Below are positions 53,901 through 62,317 of a stretch of DNA of 64,000 bases, in pieces (within the stretch, counting starts at the first letter, position 1; every line of letters begins with the position of its first letter). The notes beneath the pieces are model-generated. The model did no database searches. It was not told where the DNA came from and worked only from the letters and a program-made list of their open reading frames with translations. The DNA comes from FEN-1350 sp964643355. Lineage in GTDB: Bacteria; Planctomycetota; Phycisphaerae; Sedimentisphaerales; Anaerohalosphaeraceae. The stretch lies in the NCBI GenBank assembly GCA_964643355.1, contig CAZXPW010000010.1, positions 1 to 64,000 of the forward strand. Reading direction: 5' to 3'. A program made the translations under genes and the position numbers.

Positions 53901-55109
53901 TTACTGAAATCCCGGCTTCTGCTGGCGTCCAGAACCAAGGCCTCGTTGAATCAGGCCATCGAGGTGCTCAAGACTCTGACGCGGGAACAGCCGAATGTGG
54001 AAGAGGCGTGGGTCCTGATGGCCCAGGCCTATCTGTCTCGGTCCGATACGGCCAATGCCCTGGAAACGACTTTGCGAGGTCTGGCGAATTTGCCGCAGAG
54101 TTTTGCGCTGATGATGACCAAGGCCGCCTGCGAAGGGTATCGGAATCGTTCTCTGGCGATTCCGACCTATCAGTTAATCTGTCGTCAATTTCCGGAAAGC
54201 ACCGAAGCGGCGCTGTCCCTGATCAACGCCTACCTCCAGGCCAACGACGCCCGGTCGGCTTTGGAACTGCTGGAAGTCTGGAAGAAGAAACCGCAGGGAT
54301 CCGACCAGCCCAGGTTTGAATTGGCTACGGCGGCGGCGACCTGGCAATCGGGCGATACGGCTGCGGGGCAAAAACTCTTCGACGCTCTCTATGCGCAGCG
54401 TCCGGACGATCCGGCCGTACTGGTGGTCCACGCCGAGTCTCTCGCCCGCGGACAAAAATGGACCGAGCTGGTGGATCTTCTTTCGGGATGGTTCGCCAAG
54501 CGACCGGATCGGTCGGATGTGATTGTCAGTTATATTGATACATTAACTGGAAAATCTGCTTCCGCGGTTACCGAAGCTATCGAACCGATTCTTCGCAGGA
54601 TGATCGAGATCAAGCCCGATAGCGTGGACGCCCTGGCGGCGATGGGAACGGTCCTGCAATCTTCCGGTCGGTTCAGCCAGGCCCAGCCGTTTTATGAGAA
54701 GGCGATTCAACTAGATCCGGAACGGGTCATCGTGCTGAACAATCTGGCCTGGATCCTCAGCGAGGAACTCAAACAGTACGACCGGGCGCTTCAACTGGTC
54801 GATCAGGCGATTCGCAAACGAGCCGATTATTTTGACGCTTACGACACCCGCGGCGTGATTTATTTCCGGCTCAATCAGCTCGACAAATCGCTGGCGGATC
54901 TGACCCGGTGCGTGGAGGAGTTTCCCGCCGGCTCCGCCGCCCTGACGGGTTCCTTTTTCCATCAGGGCAGAACGCTGGCGGCAATGCAGCGAAAGGTCGA
55001 AGCGATGCAGTCCCTTCGAAAAGCACTCGACCTGAATACCCAGACCCAGTCCTTGTCTCAGGCCGACATAGATGAGGCCAAGCGTCTTTTGGAGGAATTG
55101 AGCAGGTAG
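50916..55109 (+). CDS. Giant TPR-repeat protein of the PEP-CTERM/exosortase locus (PrsT-like)
   Basis: 1397 residues. One N-terminal membrane helix (NWALLIVLVFAVALLLGVVV) and then tetratricopeptide repeats along almost the whole length, e.g. AENWNEAVVQYGRYLPIH, ALSTFREALTRDPDNLQAIA, AQPFYEKAIQLDPERVIVLN and NLAWILSEELKQYDRALQLV. Large TPR proteins of this kind are regular members of exosortase loci (PrsT group) and are thought to scaffold export. No lipoprotein cysteine is visible, unlike many PrsT proteins. ATG at 50916 has GGAG upstream; the in-frame ATG at 50817 overlaps the previous gene. It is the last gene of the operon and is followed by a strong terminator. Confidence 0.85.
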   Translation: MKRIANQGRINWALLIVLVFAVALLLGVVVWLRHWNRAGRASAGLELGNKAFAAENWNEAVVQYGRYLPIHQDDVDILIKFAKANLNSTPFKPGNLKQATDALNIALRQDASKCPEDLRREAANLLVEIYLETGMAGEAEVKAAEQLKIISDKDLQRKMALACLRQRKYSHAIETLTTLIQQDPSDIPSYALLAQIAEQPTEEVKGLPPADQLYDQIVSKNPASAQAYTIRAGYWMRKGDKPKAMADLDKAESCDLSKPADRLSLTAVWINIGDLDKARGHLEALNQTETKNLMYWNAWAELARRGGNSAEMVTVAEKALNALPKGAFLSTAAELYILAGDLEKAQTRIEDLRKIDLSSGQADYLQGLLAEKNQQWSTAIQFWQKAVGQGYNTETAYLKLAQAYEQMGDTISAVQQLKALIRENEKSFLGQINLARLLAELGRTEEANTAIQAAIRLVPTSAEARMIQTQVRLQMMQKGLVPDDTRAWEAVAKEMESLDKAGSSGLNVRLLRMQAAVYQQQWEAASKILEGLKKDFPDEIRVAFSSVDFLLKRKQVEPAIAELRQIVQKNPQSLLAVQYLARQLALQKQTDAAIAVLNEGIDRFTSFSDKRDLLLMLNSLYAQTGQSQKGYERLRELAAERPDDILLKREMVPFLLMQNKPDEAQAMVDSIKKLEGENGWQWRFEQALLGYLGKNFETNYPKIVPLLKENLVANPDDQASRMLLGKIYQKGGDKQLALSTFREALTRDPDNLQAIAYTAAALNAEGKTEQAREILDQAEKREIVDPLLDHIKVQSLMRQGNYVSAADQLKNMLAQNPDNQQDRLALAEVLARQKQYDQAEQHLTEILKIAPDSLDAASLLIDIRMVQNRPDDALAIAGRVVDSVKSAQAYLLRGRLYLRIKQVDQAKADMLKAVELAPDKTRGWIYQVDFYQATGDIPQSIKAVKEALALSPDDLEVVHRAIILLQASPDPADAGAGAALLEKSLTQFPKDPRLILLKSRLLLASRTKASLNQAIEVLKTLTREQPNVEEAWVLMAQAYLSRSDTANALETTLRGLANLPQSFALMMTKAACEGYRNRSLAIPTYQLICRQFPESTEAALSLINAYLQANDARSALELLEVWKKKPQGSDQPRFELATAAATWQSGDTAAGQKLFDALYAQRPDDPAVLVVHAESLARGQKWTELVDLLSGWFAKRPDRSDVIVSYIDTLTGKSASAVTEAIEPILRRMIEIKPDSVDALAAMGTVLQSSGRFSQAQPFYEKAIQLDPERVIVLNNLAWILSEELKQYDRALQLVDQAIRKRADYFDAYDTRGVIYFRLNQLDKSLADLTRCVEEFPAGSAALTGSFFHQGRTLAAMQRKVEAMQSLRKALDLNTQTQSLSQADIDEAKRLLEELSR

Positions 55110-55153
55110 TCGTCAAGTAAAATTTTGAAAAAATTCGGGTTGGTACACTATAG

Positions 55154-55194
55154 CCCGTATCCGGAACTATTCCGGATACGGGTTTCTTTTTTTA
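55154..55194 (+). terminator. Rho-independent terminator closing the polysaccharide/exosortase locus
   Basis: A perfect 13-bp stem, CCCGTATCCGGAA at 55154-55166 and TTCCGGATACGGG at 55170-55182, with a 3-base loop, then TTTCTTTTTTT. It is 45 bases after the TPR gene. Confidence 0.93.
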
Positions 55195-55397
55195 TGTTCT
55201 GAGGCCGGAGTTGATCGTTGCCGTGACGATTCTCCGGCTTATTCTTATCTTAAGTCCTTTTCTGATAAAGGCTTACAGGAGAATGCGCCGCGGGTTATCC
55301 GTGCGAAAGCCGGCCGGGATATTCCTATAAAACGATAGGATAAAGGTTAGAATCGAAGGTTCTATCGGCCATTTTCAAAAATCGGTATTTTTCCGGA

Positions 55398-55427
55398 TTG
55401 AACATTTGAGGAAACTTCGATTATAAT
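55398..55427 (+). promoter_or_regulatory. Sigma-70-like promoter upstream of the PEP-CTERM genes
   Basis: TTGAAC (55398-55403), an 18-base spacer, then a perfect TATAAT (55422-55427). It is about 495 bases before the first PEP-CTERM start, which would give a long untranslated leader. Confidence 0.4.
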
Positions 55428-55507
55428 GGCAGTGGATTGATAGGATTGATACAGATCGTATATGCCATACAACCCTCAGGGTTGCAGGTGTTATTGTACG
55501 GTCGAGG

Positions 55508-55624
55508 ATGATGAAAGATGGAAGGGAGAATGCTGTTGTAGTCCTCGGTGGGGCGGTTCCCGCCAGCGGCGGCTCGGAGCGGATGATTACGCTGCTGAAG
55601 GCGGGAACTTTCCCCCGGGGGTAA
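55508..55624 (+). pseudogene. Possible DUF218/YdcF-like remnant
   Basis: A 38-residue frame beginning with two ATGs reads RENAVVVLGGAVPASGGSER, then MITLLKAGTFPRG and a stop. The opening is the conserved start of the DUF218 (YdcF/SanA) fold. The alternative frame over the stop continues VTRMILSPNQNK, so a frameshift is possible. It is short and could be chance. Confidence 0.22.
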
Positions 55625-55921
55625 CCCGCATGATCCTTTCCCCGAATCAAAACAAGTTACGGCGGTATTGCGCTGAGGACAAATTGTATGATCTGTCCAA
55701 GCGGCTGAATGGGATGATGAAGATGCGGATGGGAGAAACAATGATCAACCGGACCAGAGGGATCGACAACTACAGTCGGGAACCCAACCCGACTGTGGGG
55801 GGTGATCTTCGTTCTTTTTCCTTTCCTTCGGTGATGACTTATCATGCGGATATCTGTCCTCGTTGAAACAGATAAGAGAGGACATAGAATTTATAGATTA
55901 GAATCTGGAAAGGAGTGCTGT

Positions 55922-56551
55922 ATGAGAGATCGAATCTTACTCATCGGTTTTGTAATATTATTGATCTCGTTGATCGGAACGGCTGGGGCCGGAGTAACGA
56001 CATTAACGGCGCATTTGACGAAATCGAATGAATTGCCCGATGGCATCAAATATGGTCAGGTTGACATAGTAGCAGATTCTACGGCAGGGACCGTTCGCTT
56101 TGAAGTCCAAGCGTTTGATGTGTATTCGAGTATCGGGAGCAACTTTGGCATTCAAGCTTTCGGATTCAATTACGCCAACGGCTTGAATCCATACGATTGG
56201 ACCATTTCGTTGCCATCTGGTTGGGCATGGGTTGCCGATAGCCAGGTTGACGGATTTGGGAATTTTGAGATGAAGACTCAAGGTAATGGTAGTACTCGAT
56301 ACAGCCCACTTGAATTTACCATTACGCTGCCTGACATAACTACCGCTATTGCGAGTAATTTCGCTTTTCTTTCAACCGGCGGAGAGTCGTCTATGTTTGC
56401 CGCTCATGTGGCGGGATTTTGCGTCAATGGTTCAACGGTGGAAAGTCATTTTATCGCGGATGGTCCATATGTTCCCGCCCCGGGTGCGTTGATTCTGGGC
56501 AGTATGAGCATCGGTCTGGTCGGCTGGCTGCGAAGACGCAGCAATTTATAA
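55922..56551 (+). CDS. PEP-CTERM sorting-domain surface protein 1
   Basis: 209 residues. Signal peptide (ILLIGFVILLISLIGTAGA), a beta-rich body (VRFEVQAFDVYSSIGSNFGI), and a C-terminal sorting tail: VPAPGALILGSMSIGLVGWL then RRR. This is the PAPGA form of PEP-CTERM, with the helix and basic end in place, so it should be a substrate of the exosortase encoded at 44973. A perfect AAAGGAG ribosome site lies seven bases before ATG at 55922. A longer frame from 55844 is not used because it lacks a signal sequence. Confidence 0.9.
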   Translation: MRDRILLIGFVILLISLIGTAGAGVTTLTAHLTKSNELPDGIKYGQVDIVADSTAGTVRFEVQAFDVYSSIGSNFGIQAFGFNYANGLNPYDWTISLPSGWAWVADSQVDGFGNFEMKTQGNGSTRYSPLEFTITLPDITTAIASNFAFLSTGGESSMFAAHVAGFCVNGSTVESHFIADGPYVPAPGALILGSMSIGLVGWLRRRSNL

Positions 56552-56694
56552 TCGAACCAAGTGGAACAAAACGATTGGGGAAAACCGTTCAGAAAAGAAT
56601 GAACAGAAAGGGGGCTCGAGCGAAGAAGAGCGAGACACAAACGGACAGGCGATAAGAAAAAGAGAATGATCATTCAAATTCGAAAGGTAACAAC

Positions 56695-57327
56695 ATGAAA
56701 AAGGTAATGACTTTATTGTTCTTGCTTTCATCCGCGATAGCGGTGGGAACACCGACGATAAATATCGCAGATGGCCCAGGGAACGGCCCTGGCGGCTCGT
56801 TTTTGATCACAGTTGTTTCGGAAGGGTGGAAGGGAAATCCAGTAGGAAGTACATTCTACACCTTCTGCATTGAGAAGGATGAATTTATTTCCCCCCCTCC
56901 TTCCGGACCCTATGATGTGGTCATTAATACCCAGGCCGAACTTGGTGGTGTAAATACAAACTCGGGAGATCCTCTCGATCCCCTGACCGCTTATTTGTAT
57001 ACCGCCTATATAAAGGGAACATTGGCTGGATGGACCAATTCCAATGCCGATAATGATGACCTTCAAAATGCCATTTGGTATATTGAACAGGAAATCAATT
57101 CTCTACCGGCTGGAAATGCGACTACTTGGTACAATCAGGCGGTTGCCGCTGGTTGGACCTCTATCCAGAATGTTCGCGTGATGAACCTTTATAAGAAGGG
57201 TCATGCCGGTGAGAGCGGATACGAGAAGCAAGACATGTTGACCATTATCCCTGCTCCGGGTGCCCTTTTGCTCGGCAGTTTGGGAATGGGGCTGGTTGGC
57301 TGGCTGCGTCGTCGTCAGGCCGTGTAA
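56695..57327 (+). CDS. PEP-CTERM sorting-domain surface protein 2
   Basis: 210 residues. Signal peptide (MTLLFLLSSAIAVG) and a sorting tail IPAPGALLLGSLGMGLVGWL then RRR, nearly the same as in the preceding gene. The body has FYTFCIEKDEFI, a run LTAYLYTAYIKGTL and LQNAIWYIEQE. Cys in 'FCIE' and Gln in 'LQ.AIW' are the pair that in many PEP-CTERM and Gram-positive surface proteins mark a thioester-type domain; whether a bond forms is unknown. There is a 143-base gap after gene 1, and it ends at a strong terminator. Confidence 0.88.
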   Translation: MKKVMTLLFLLSSAIAVGTPTINIADGPGNGPGGSFLITVVSEGWKGNPVGSTFYTFCIEKDEFISPPPSGPYDVVINTQAELGGVNTNSGDPLDPLTAYLYTAYIKGTLAGWTNSNADNDDLQNAIWYIEQEINSLPAGNATTWYNQAVAAGWTSIQNVRVMNLYKKGHAGESGYEKQDMLTIIPAPGALLLGSLGMGLVGWLRRRQAV

Positions 57328-57344
57328 GTCTTCGTATCGGTAAT

Positions 57345-57375
57345 AAAAAAGGCCGAGTTCTCTCGGCCTTTTTTA
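57345..57375 (+). terminator. Rho-independent terminator after the PEP-CTERM genes
   Basis: AAAAAAGGCCGAG, loop TTCT, CTCGGCCTTTTTT: a stem of seven G-C-rich pairs extended by A-T pairs, 18 bases after the stop. The symmetric A and T runs would work on either strand. Confidence 0.92.
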
Positions 57376-58005
57376 TGTCTGTTTTGTATTCGTGCCAAAT
57401 AGAATCGAAGCCCCAGAAGCAAAGCGCGTGACGGACCTTTTTGTTTCGGCATGGTACTTCGATCCGGGACGCTCTGAAGTGGAGACCTATCATTCGAAGC
57501 GGCTGCGATAAGGTACGGACCATGTGTCATATTGGCAACAACAAAATGAAATTGTTAACTCATTTACACGGTATGATAACAGATCTTCGCGTCGGCGAAG
57601 ATCGTCTTCGAATCCTCTTAGATTGGGTAGTGGTCTTTCCAGTTGACAGACTTGACCGATTTGGGAATCAGGTAAGGGATGCTCAGTTGAATCTGGGGCC
57701 GGGAAAAGATATTCTCAATGCCGGTAAGCACATTTCTTTATGATTCCCTGATAATGGCAAGCGTATACCGGTTTCAACGGTCAGGGGAATTGAATCAGGA
57801 TTTTTGAATGGAGGCAAAAAGGGTGTTTATCCTGGATCTATCTTGAGCGTATTGTTCGAACAATAAATATCAACATTGAAGGCTGCTCCTCCGCAATATG
57901 TTATTGTTTGCATACAGAAAAATCGAAGGTGACCATATTGGCAACCCCTTTTCGGATAACAGAAAATGTTCCGAAAACGGAAGGAAAATTCGGGCAGGAG
58001 AGAAA
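57376..58005. other. Intergenic region with a 14-bp palindrome
   Basis: About 630 bases. No gene recognised; a 100-codon frame at 57441-57743 has no family resemblance. ATTGTTCGAACAAT at 57851-57864 is a perfect palindrome about 140 bases before the GLUG gene start and may be an operator. Confidence 0.4.
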
Positions 58006-61000
58006 GTGGTTGAAGGGACGCCATTTCTGTCGGCTCTGGAACTGGTTCTGATTGCTCCCATCCTGGCGTACTCGGGTGGCGGGGGAACAGCGGGGGACCC
58101 CTATCAAATCTCGAATGCCGCCGACTGGGAGCAGTTGATTCTTACCCCACCGGATTGGGACAAGAACTTTGTTCTTGTATCCGATATCTGTTTGACGGAA
58201 TTCACTCTCTCGATGGTGGGAACAAAAGACAATTACTTCGTCGGGGTTTTGGATGGGAACGGTCATATTATTTCATGTCTGGATATAGTATTGCCTTATA
58301 GCGATGAAGTGGGCCTCTTTGGTTCCGTGGGGTCTTCCGGTCGTATTGTTAACCTCGGTTTGGTGGATATAGATGTTCGGGGGCGAAAAAGCGTCGGAGG
58401 TCTTGTGGGGGTCAATCGGGGAATGATCCAATCCTGTTTTGTCGTCGGTACTGTAGCGGGTTCAGGCGATGAAATCGGCGGTCTGGTGGGGCGAAATAGC
58501 AACGGAACGATTAGTTCCTGTTATACCGTGGGGTCCGTTAGCGGTCAGGATTGGGTTGGAGGACTTGTCGGGAATAATTGGTCCGGCTCGATTGCCGATT
58601 GTTACGCCTCCAGTACTGTTGCGGTATCTGGATCGTATGGAGGCGGCTTGATCGGAATGAATAAAGGTAGCGTGGTTTCGAGCTTCTGGGATATTCAGAT
58701 CTCGGGTCAATCGACCAGTGGAGGTGGTAAAGGATTAACCACGATCCGGATGAAAACCCTATCGACCTACCAGAATGCCGGCTGGGCGGACAAAGGCTGG
58801 ATTTTGGATGAGGGAAAGGATACCCCGCGATTGTCATGGGAAAATGCTCCGGGAGACCTGATTCCACTTCCGGCGATTCCCCTGATCGGCAGCGGGGCCG
58901 AAGCGGATCCCTATCTGATTTATTCGGGTGAGGAGTTTGCGATTATTAGCGAGTTTTCTTCGCTTCTGGACAAACAAATCCGCCTTATGGCCGATCTGGA
59001 TTTAGCCGGTATCGAGCTCTATCCCATCGGGACCGTCATTCCGTTCACCGGAATCTTTGATGGAAACGGTCACACGCTCCGAAATCCAGTCCTCCGTCAG
59101 CCTGCCTGGGACGATCTGGGCTTGTTTGGCCGGATTGGTCCCGCCGGCAAAGTCAGGAACTTGAAGATACTGGACGCAACGATCATCGGCCGAAATATTG
59201 TCGGTGGTTTGGCCGCCCGTAATGAGGGTGCCGTAGAATTCTGTTCCGTTACCGGTTTCATCAAGGGAGAATATGTTGTGGGGGGCTTGTTGGGGCTCAA
59301 TTACGGTTCCGTAACCGCCGGTTGTTCTTTGGGACAGGTCGAAGGGTATGGTTGGGTGGGTGGGCTGGTGGGATGGAATGATGTTTGGCCAGGAACTTCC
59401 GGAGGAACGATTACGGCCTGCTTTACAAAAAATTTCGTCAATGGTTTCGGTGACGATATCGGGGGATTGGCGGGGGTGAATTATGGAGTCGTGTCATCCT
59501 GTTATGCCAATGGGCCCGTCAAAGGTTTTCGATTGGTGGGGGGGCTGATCGGATTGAACTCCGGCCTGACGATGTTCAGTTATTCCACGGGAGTCATTCA
59601 GGGCGATTATGAAGTGGGTGGATTGGCGGGAACGAATGAGTCTCGAGGAGGTTCCGGCCTGGTCTCTTCCAGTTTTTGGGATTATCAATTGTCCGGGCAA
59701 ACGATCAGCGGAGGGGGGAAAGGATTAACGACGGACCAGTCGAAATCCCTTTCCATCTATCAGAACGCCGGTTGGGCGGGCAAGGGTTGGGTCATAGAGG
59801 ATAAGAAAGATACGCCGCGATTGTCGTGGGAGAATACCCCGGGAATTACGATTTCCCCTCCGACGATTCCTCTGGAGGGAAGCGGTACCGAGACCGACCC
59901 CTACCGGATTCGCTCGGCCGAGGATTTTACCAAAATGAGTTGGTATTCCGCTCTTCTGGACAAACATATCCGGCTCATGGCAGATCTGGATCTACGCGGC
60001 GTTGCGCTGTATCCGATTGGGGACACAAAACCATTTTCCGGGGTATTTGACGGCGGAGGTCGTATTCTGTATAATGCAAGTGTCAATGAAAGAGGTCGGA
60101 ATTATGTCGGTTTGTTTAGTCGGATCGGACCGGGTGGCCGGGTAAAGAACCTTGGCGTGATCAATGTTCGTATTGTGGGACAGTATAATGTCGGGGGTCT
60201 GGTGGCGCAGAACGAGGGTGAGATCGAATCTTGTTATGCCGACGGCAGCATAAGCGGCAAAGGGAATGTAGGGGCCTTAGTTGGAGCCAACGGGATCGGG
60301 GGCTCGTCCTCTGCGGGGTCGATTATTTCCTCCTATGCCGCGGGAATCGTCAATGGAAGCGGCGATGATGTCGGAGGTTTGGCGGGAACCAATTATGGCG
60401 TGATACGGTCCAGTTATTCCGCTGCAACCGTTTTTAACACCGGTAGCAAGGTTGGGGGCCTGGTCGGAAGGAACCATAATTCGATTCTATCGTGTTATGC
60501 ATTAGGGGAGGTGGCGGGCGATTCCGGCGTCGGCGGGCTTGTGGGATCGAATGATTCGGGCACGATTCATTCCTGTTATGCGTCAGGAAAGATCAGTGGT
60601 ATCAACGAAGCCATCGGAGGACTGGTCGGAGAGAACGCCGGCAGTGTCGTAAGCAGCTTTTGGGATATCCAGACCAGCGGCCAGGCATTCAGCGAAGGGG
60701 GGACGGGTTTGACCACGATTGAAATGTGGCAATCTACGACCTTTATCGACGCCGGCTGGGATTATTCCAGTGCGGATGGGACGCCGGCGGTATGGAAGGT
60801 TTTGCAGGAAGGAAAGAGCTATCCGATTCTTGCCTGGCAGCCGAGAGTTTCGAAGGACTATTCCGGTGGGGATGGGACTTCCGCCAATCCGTTTCAGCTT
60901 GCGGATGCGGATGATCTGCTGATGCTGTCGAATTCCTCCAAGGATTGGAACAAGGCCTTCATCCTGACGGCCGATATCGACTTGCGAGAAGAGATATTTT

Positions 61001-62265
61001 ACCGTGCCCCGATCGCTCCGGATGTTGATGATGGCCGGGAGGATTTTCAGGGAATAAAATTTACCGGAACATTCGATGGGAATAACCATCGGATCCTGAA
61101 TCTGAATCTTACCAACGAAATCAATTCGAGCTATTTGGGATTGTTCGGTTATCTCGATACCGCCCGCATCGAAAATCTTCGGCTTGAGGGTGTTTCGATT
61201 TCCGCCGCCAAGAGTTCGTATGTGGGATCGCTTGCAGGATTTACGAATGGTTGTTGGATCCGGGGTTGTTCGAGTACCGGAACCGTCGTTGTCGATCCCG
61301 CTGGCGACGGATATTTTGTTGGCGGGTTGATCGGGTATAATTTTGCGGGTTCCGTCTCATTCTGTTGGTCCCAAGGAATCGTGGGCGGATGGAATATTGT
61401 CGGCGGTCTAGTCGGGCAGAATGACGGCCCGATGGCTTCCTGTTGGTCCCGTGCCGATGTTCTGGGGAATTATGATGTCGGTGGACTGGTTGGATACCAA
61501 GGCGTCCAATCCCTGATTTTCAGTTCTGCAACTGGTTCGGTCAACGGTCGGTACTCCATTGGAGGCCTGACGGGATTGAATATGGGTATAATAACCTCCT
61601 GTTTTGCCGAAAGCGACGCAACGGCAACGGCAGTGTATGGAATGGTCGGTGGGCTGGTAGGTGCGAATGGAGGAACGATTTCGTTTTCGTATGCAAGCGG
61701 ACAAGTTGATGGTATGGGGCAACAAAACAAAGACGGTCGAGGCGTCGGCGGTCTGGTGGGATATAATATGTTCGGGCAGATTTCCTCCTGTTATTCGACC
61801 GGTTATGTCGCGGGTTCGGGCACTAATGTCGGCGGATTTGTTGGAAACGATGAGAAAGGAACAATCAATTCCTGTTTCTGGGATATCCAAACATCGGGGC
61901 AAACCCGTGGGTCGGTTGGAATAGGATTGATTACGGAAAAGATGAAACAAATATCGACCTACATGGGTGCTCAATGGGACTTCGTGGGTGAATTCACGAA
62001 TGGATCTGCGGATATCTGGCGACTCTGTGACGACGGAATAGACTATCCAATACTTGCCTGGCAGTCGGGACGATTCGGGGACAATTCGTGCCCAGACGGT
62101 ATCGGCTTTGAAGACCTGATGTATTTGTCGGATCGATGGCTTGGGAATGTTCCGGGCGCCGCGGATTCTGATCTTGACGGTCGAATCGACTTGTCTGATT
62201 TCGCAGTTTTGTCTGATCAATGGCTCAAGAATGATTACGAAATTCATGTTGGGAAGATGGATTGA
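58006..62265 (+). CDS. GLUG-repeat surface protein with C-terminal dockerin-like domain
   Basis: 1419 residues from GTG 58006, which has AGGAG five bases upstream and gives a short leader (FLSALELVLIAPILAYSGG); an ATG at 57898 is in frame but has no ribosome site. The body is four large blocks, each beginning like GSGTETDPYRIRSAEDF, LMADLDL..., then runs of GLUG units of the type VGGLVG-N-G-I-SCY-G-V-G. Blocks 1 and 2 end with closely similar stretches (SSFWDIQISGQSTSGGGKGL and SSSFWDYQLSGQTISGGGKG), indicating internal duplication. The last 60 residues (GFEDLMYLSDRWLG, DSDLDGRIDLSDFAVLSDQW) are a dockerin-like calcium-binding pair. Probably an adhesin or cell-surface structure. No PEP-CTERM tail. 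Confidence 0.85.
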   Translation: MVEGTPFLSALELVLIAPILAYSGGGGTAGDPYQISNAADWEQLILTPPDWDKNFVLVSDICLTEFTLSMVGTKDNYFVGVLDGNGHIISCLDIVLPYSDEVGLFGSVGSSGRIVNLGLVDIDVRGRKSVGGLVGVNRGMIQSCFVVGTVAGSGDEIGGLVGRNSNGTISSCYTVGSVSGQDWVGGLVGNNWSGSIADCYASSTVAVSGSYGGGLIGMNKGSVVSSFWDIQISGQSTSGGGKGLTTIRMKTLSTYQNAGWADKGWILDEGKDTPRLSWENAPGDLIPLPAIPLIGSGAEADPYLIYSGEEFAIISEFSSLLDKQIRLMADLDLAGIELYPIGTVIPFTGIFDGNGHTLRNPVLRQPAWDDLGLFGRIGPAGKVRNLKILDATIIGRNIVGGLAARNEGAVEFCSVTGFIKGEYVVGGLLGLNYGSVTAGCSLGQVEGYGWVGGLVGWNDVWPGTSGGTITACFTKNFVNGFGDDIGGLAGVNYGVVSSCYANGPVKGFRLVGGLIGLNSGLTMFSYSTGVIQGDYEVGGLAGTNESRGGSGLVSSSFWDYQLSGQTISGGGKGLTTDQSKSLSIYQNAGWAGKGWVIEDKKDTPRLSWENTPGITISPPTIPLEGSGTETDPYRIRSAEDFTKMSWYSALLDKHIRLMADLDLRGVALYPIGDTKPFSGVFDGGGRILYNASVNERGRNYVGLFSRIGPGGRVKNLGVINVRIVGQYNVGGLVAQNEGEIESCYADGSISGKGNVGALVGANGIGGSSSAGSIISSYAAGIVNGSGDDVGGLAGTNYGVIRSSYSAATVFNTGSKVGGLVGRNHNSILSCYALGEVAGDSGVGGLVGSNDSGTIHSCYASGKISGINEAIGGLVGENAGSVVSSFWDIQTSGQAFSEGGTGLTTIEMWQSTTFIDAGWDYSSADGTPAVWKVLQEGKSYPILAWQPRVSKDYSGGDGTSANPFQLADADDLLMLSNSSKDWNKAFILTADIDLREEIFYRAPIAPDVDDGREDFQGIKFTGTFDGNNHRILNLNLTNEINSSYLGLFGYLDTARIENLRLEGVSISAAKSSYVGSLAGFTNGCWIRGCSSTGTVVVDPAGDGYFVGGLIGYNFAGSVSFCWSQGIVGGWNIVGGLVGQNDGPMASCWSRADVLGNYDVGGLVGYQGVQSLIFSSATGSVNGRYSIGGLTGLNMGIITSCFAESDATATAVYGMVGGLVGANGGTISFSYASGQVDGMGQQNKDGRGVGGLVGYNMFGQISSCYSTGYVAGSGTNVGGFVGNDEKGTINSCFWDIQTSGQTRGSVGIGLITEKMKQISTYMGAQWDFVGEFTNGSADIWRLCDDGIDYPILAWQSGRFGDNSCPDGIGFEDLMYLSDRWLGNVPGAADSDLDGRIDLSDFAVLSDQWLKNDYEIHVGKMD

Positions 62266-62317
62266 ATTTACGAGAATCCAAAAATGGTTCAAACAACCGG
62301 AATTCGGAGGGTAAGAA

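Larger units (their letters stand above)
55195..55921. other. Long leader region before the PEP-CTERM genes
   Basis: About 730 bases with no certain gene. It holds a possible promoter (55398-55427), a hairpin with a CCCCCGGGGG core inside GCGGG/CCCGC (55601-55629), a second hairpin CAGTCGGG/CCCGACTG, and a 7-bp stem TGTCCTC/GAGGACA shortly before the next gene. A 134-codon frame (55462-55866) has no family resemblance. The 39-codon frame at 55508 is discussed separately. Confidence 0.5.

Noticed and set aside
55274..55345. Cyclic-di-GMP (GEMM) riboswitch in the PEP-CTERM leader
   Set aside because: A GCGAAAGCCGGCC string recalled the motif, but the tetraloop-receptor and P1 pairing could not be drawn.
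55462..55866. 134-codon plus-strand frame
   Set aside because: Cys/Arg/Gly-rich run with no conserved pattern; probably leader DNA with hairpins.
57441..57743. 100-codon frame after the PEP-CTERM terminator
   Set aside because: No ribosome site or recognisable family.
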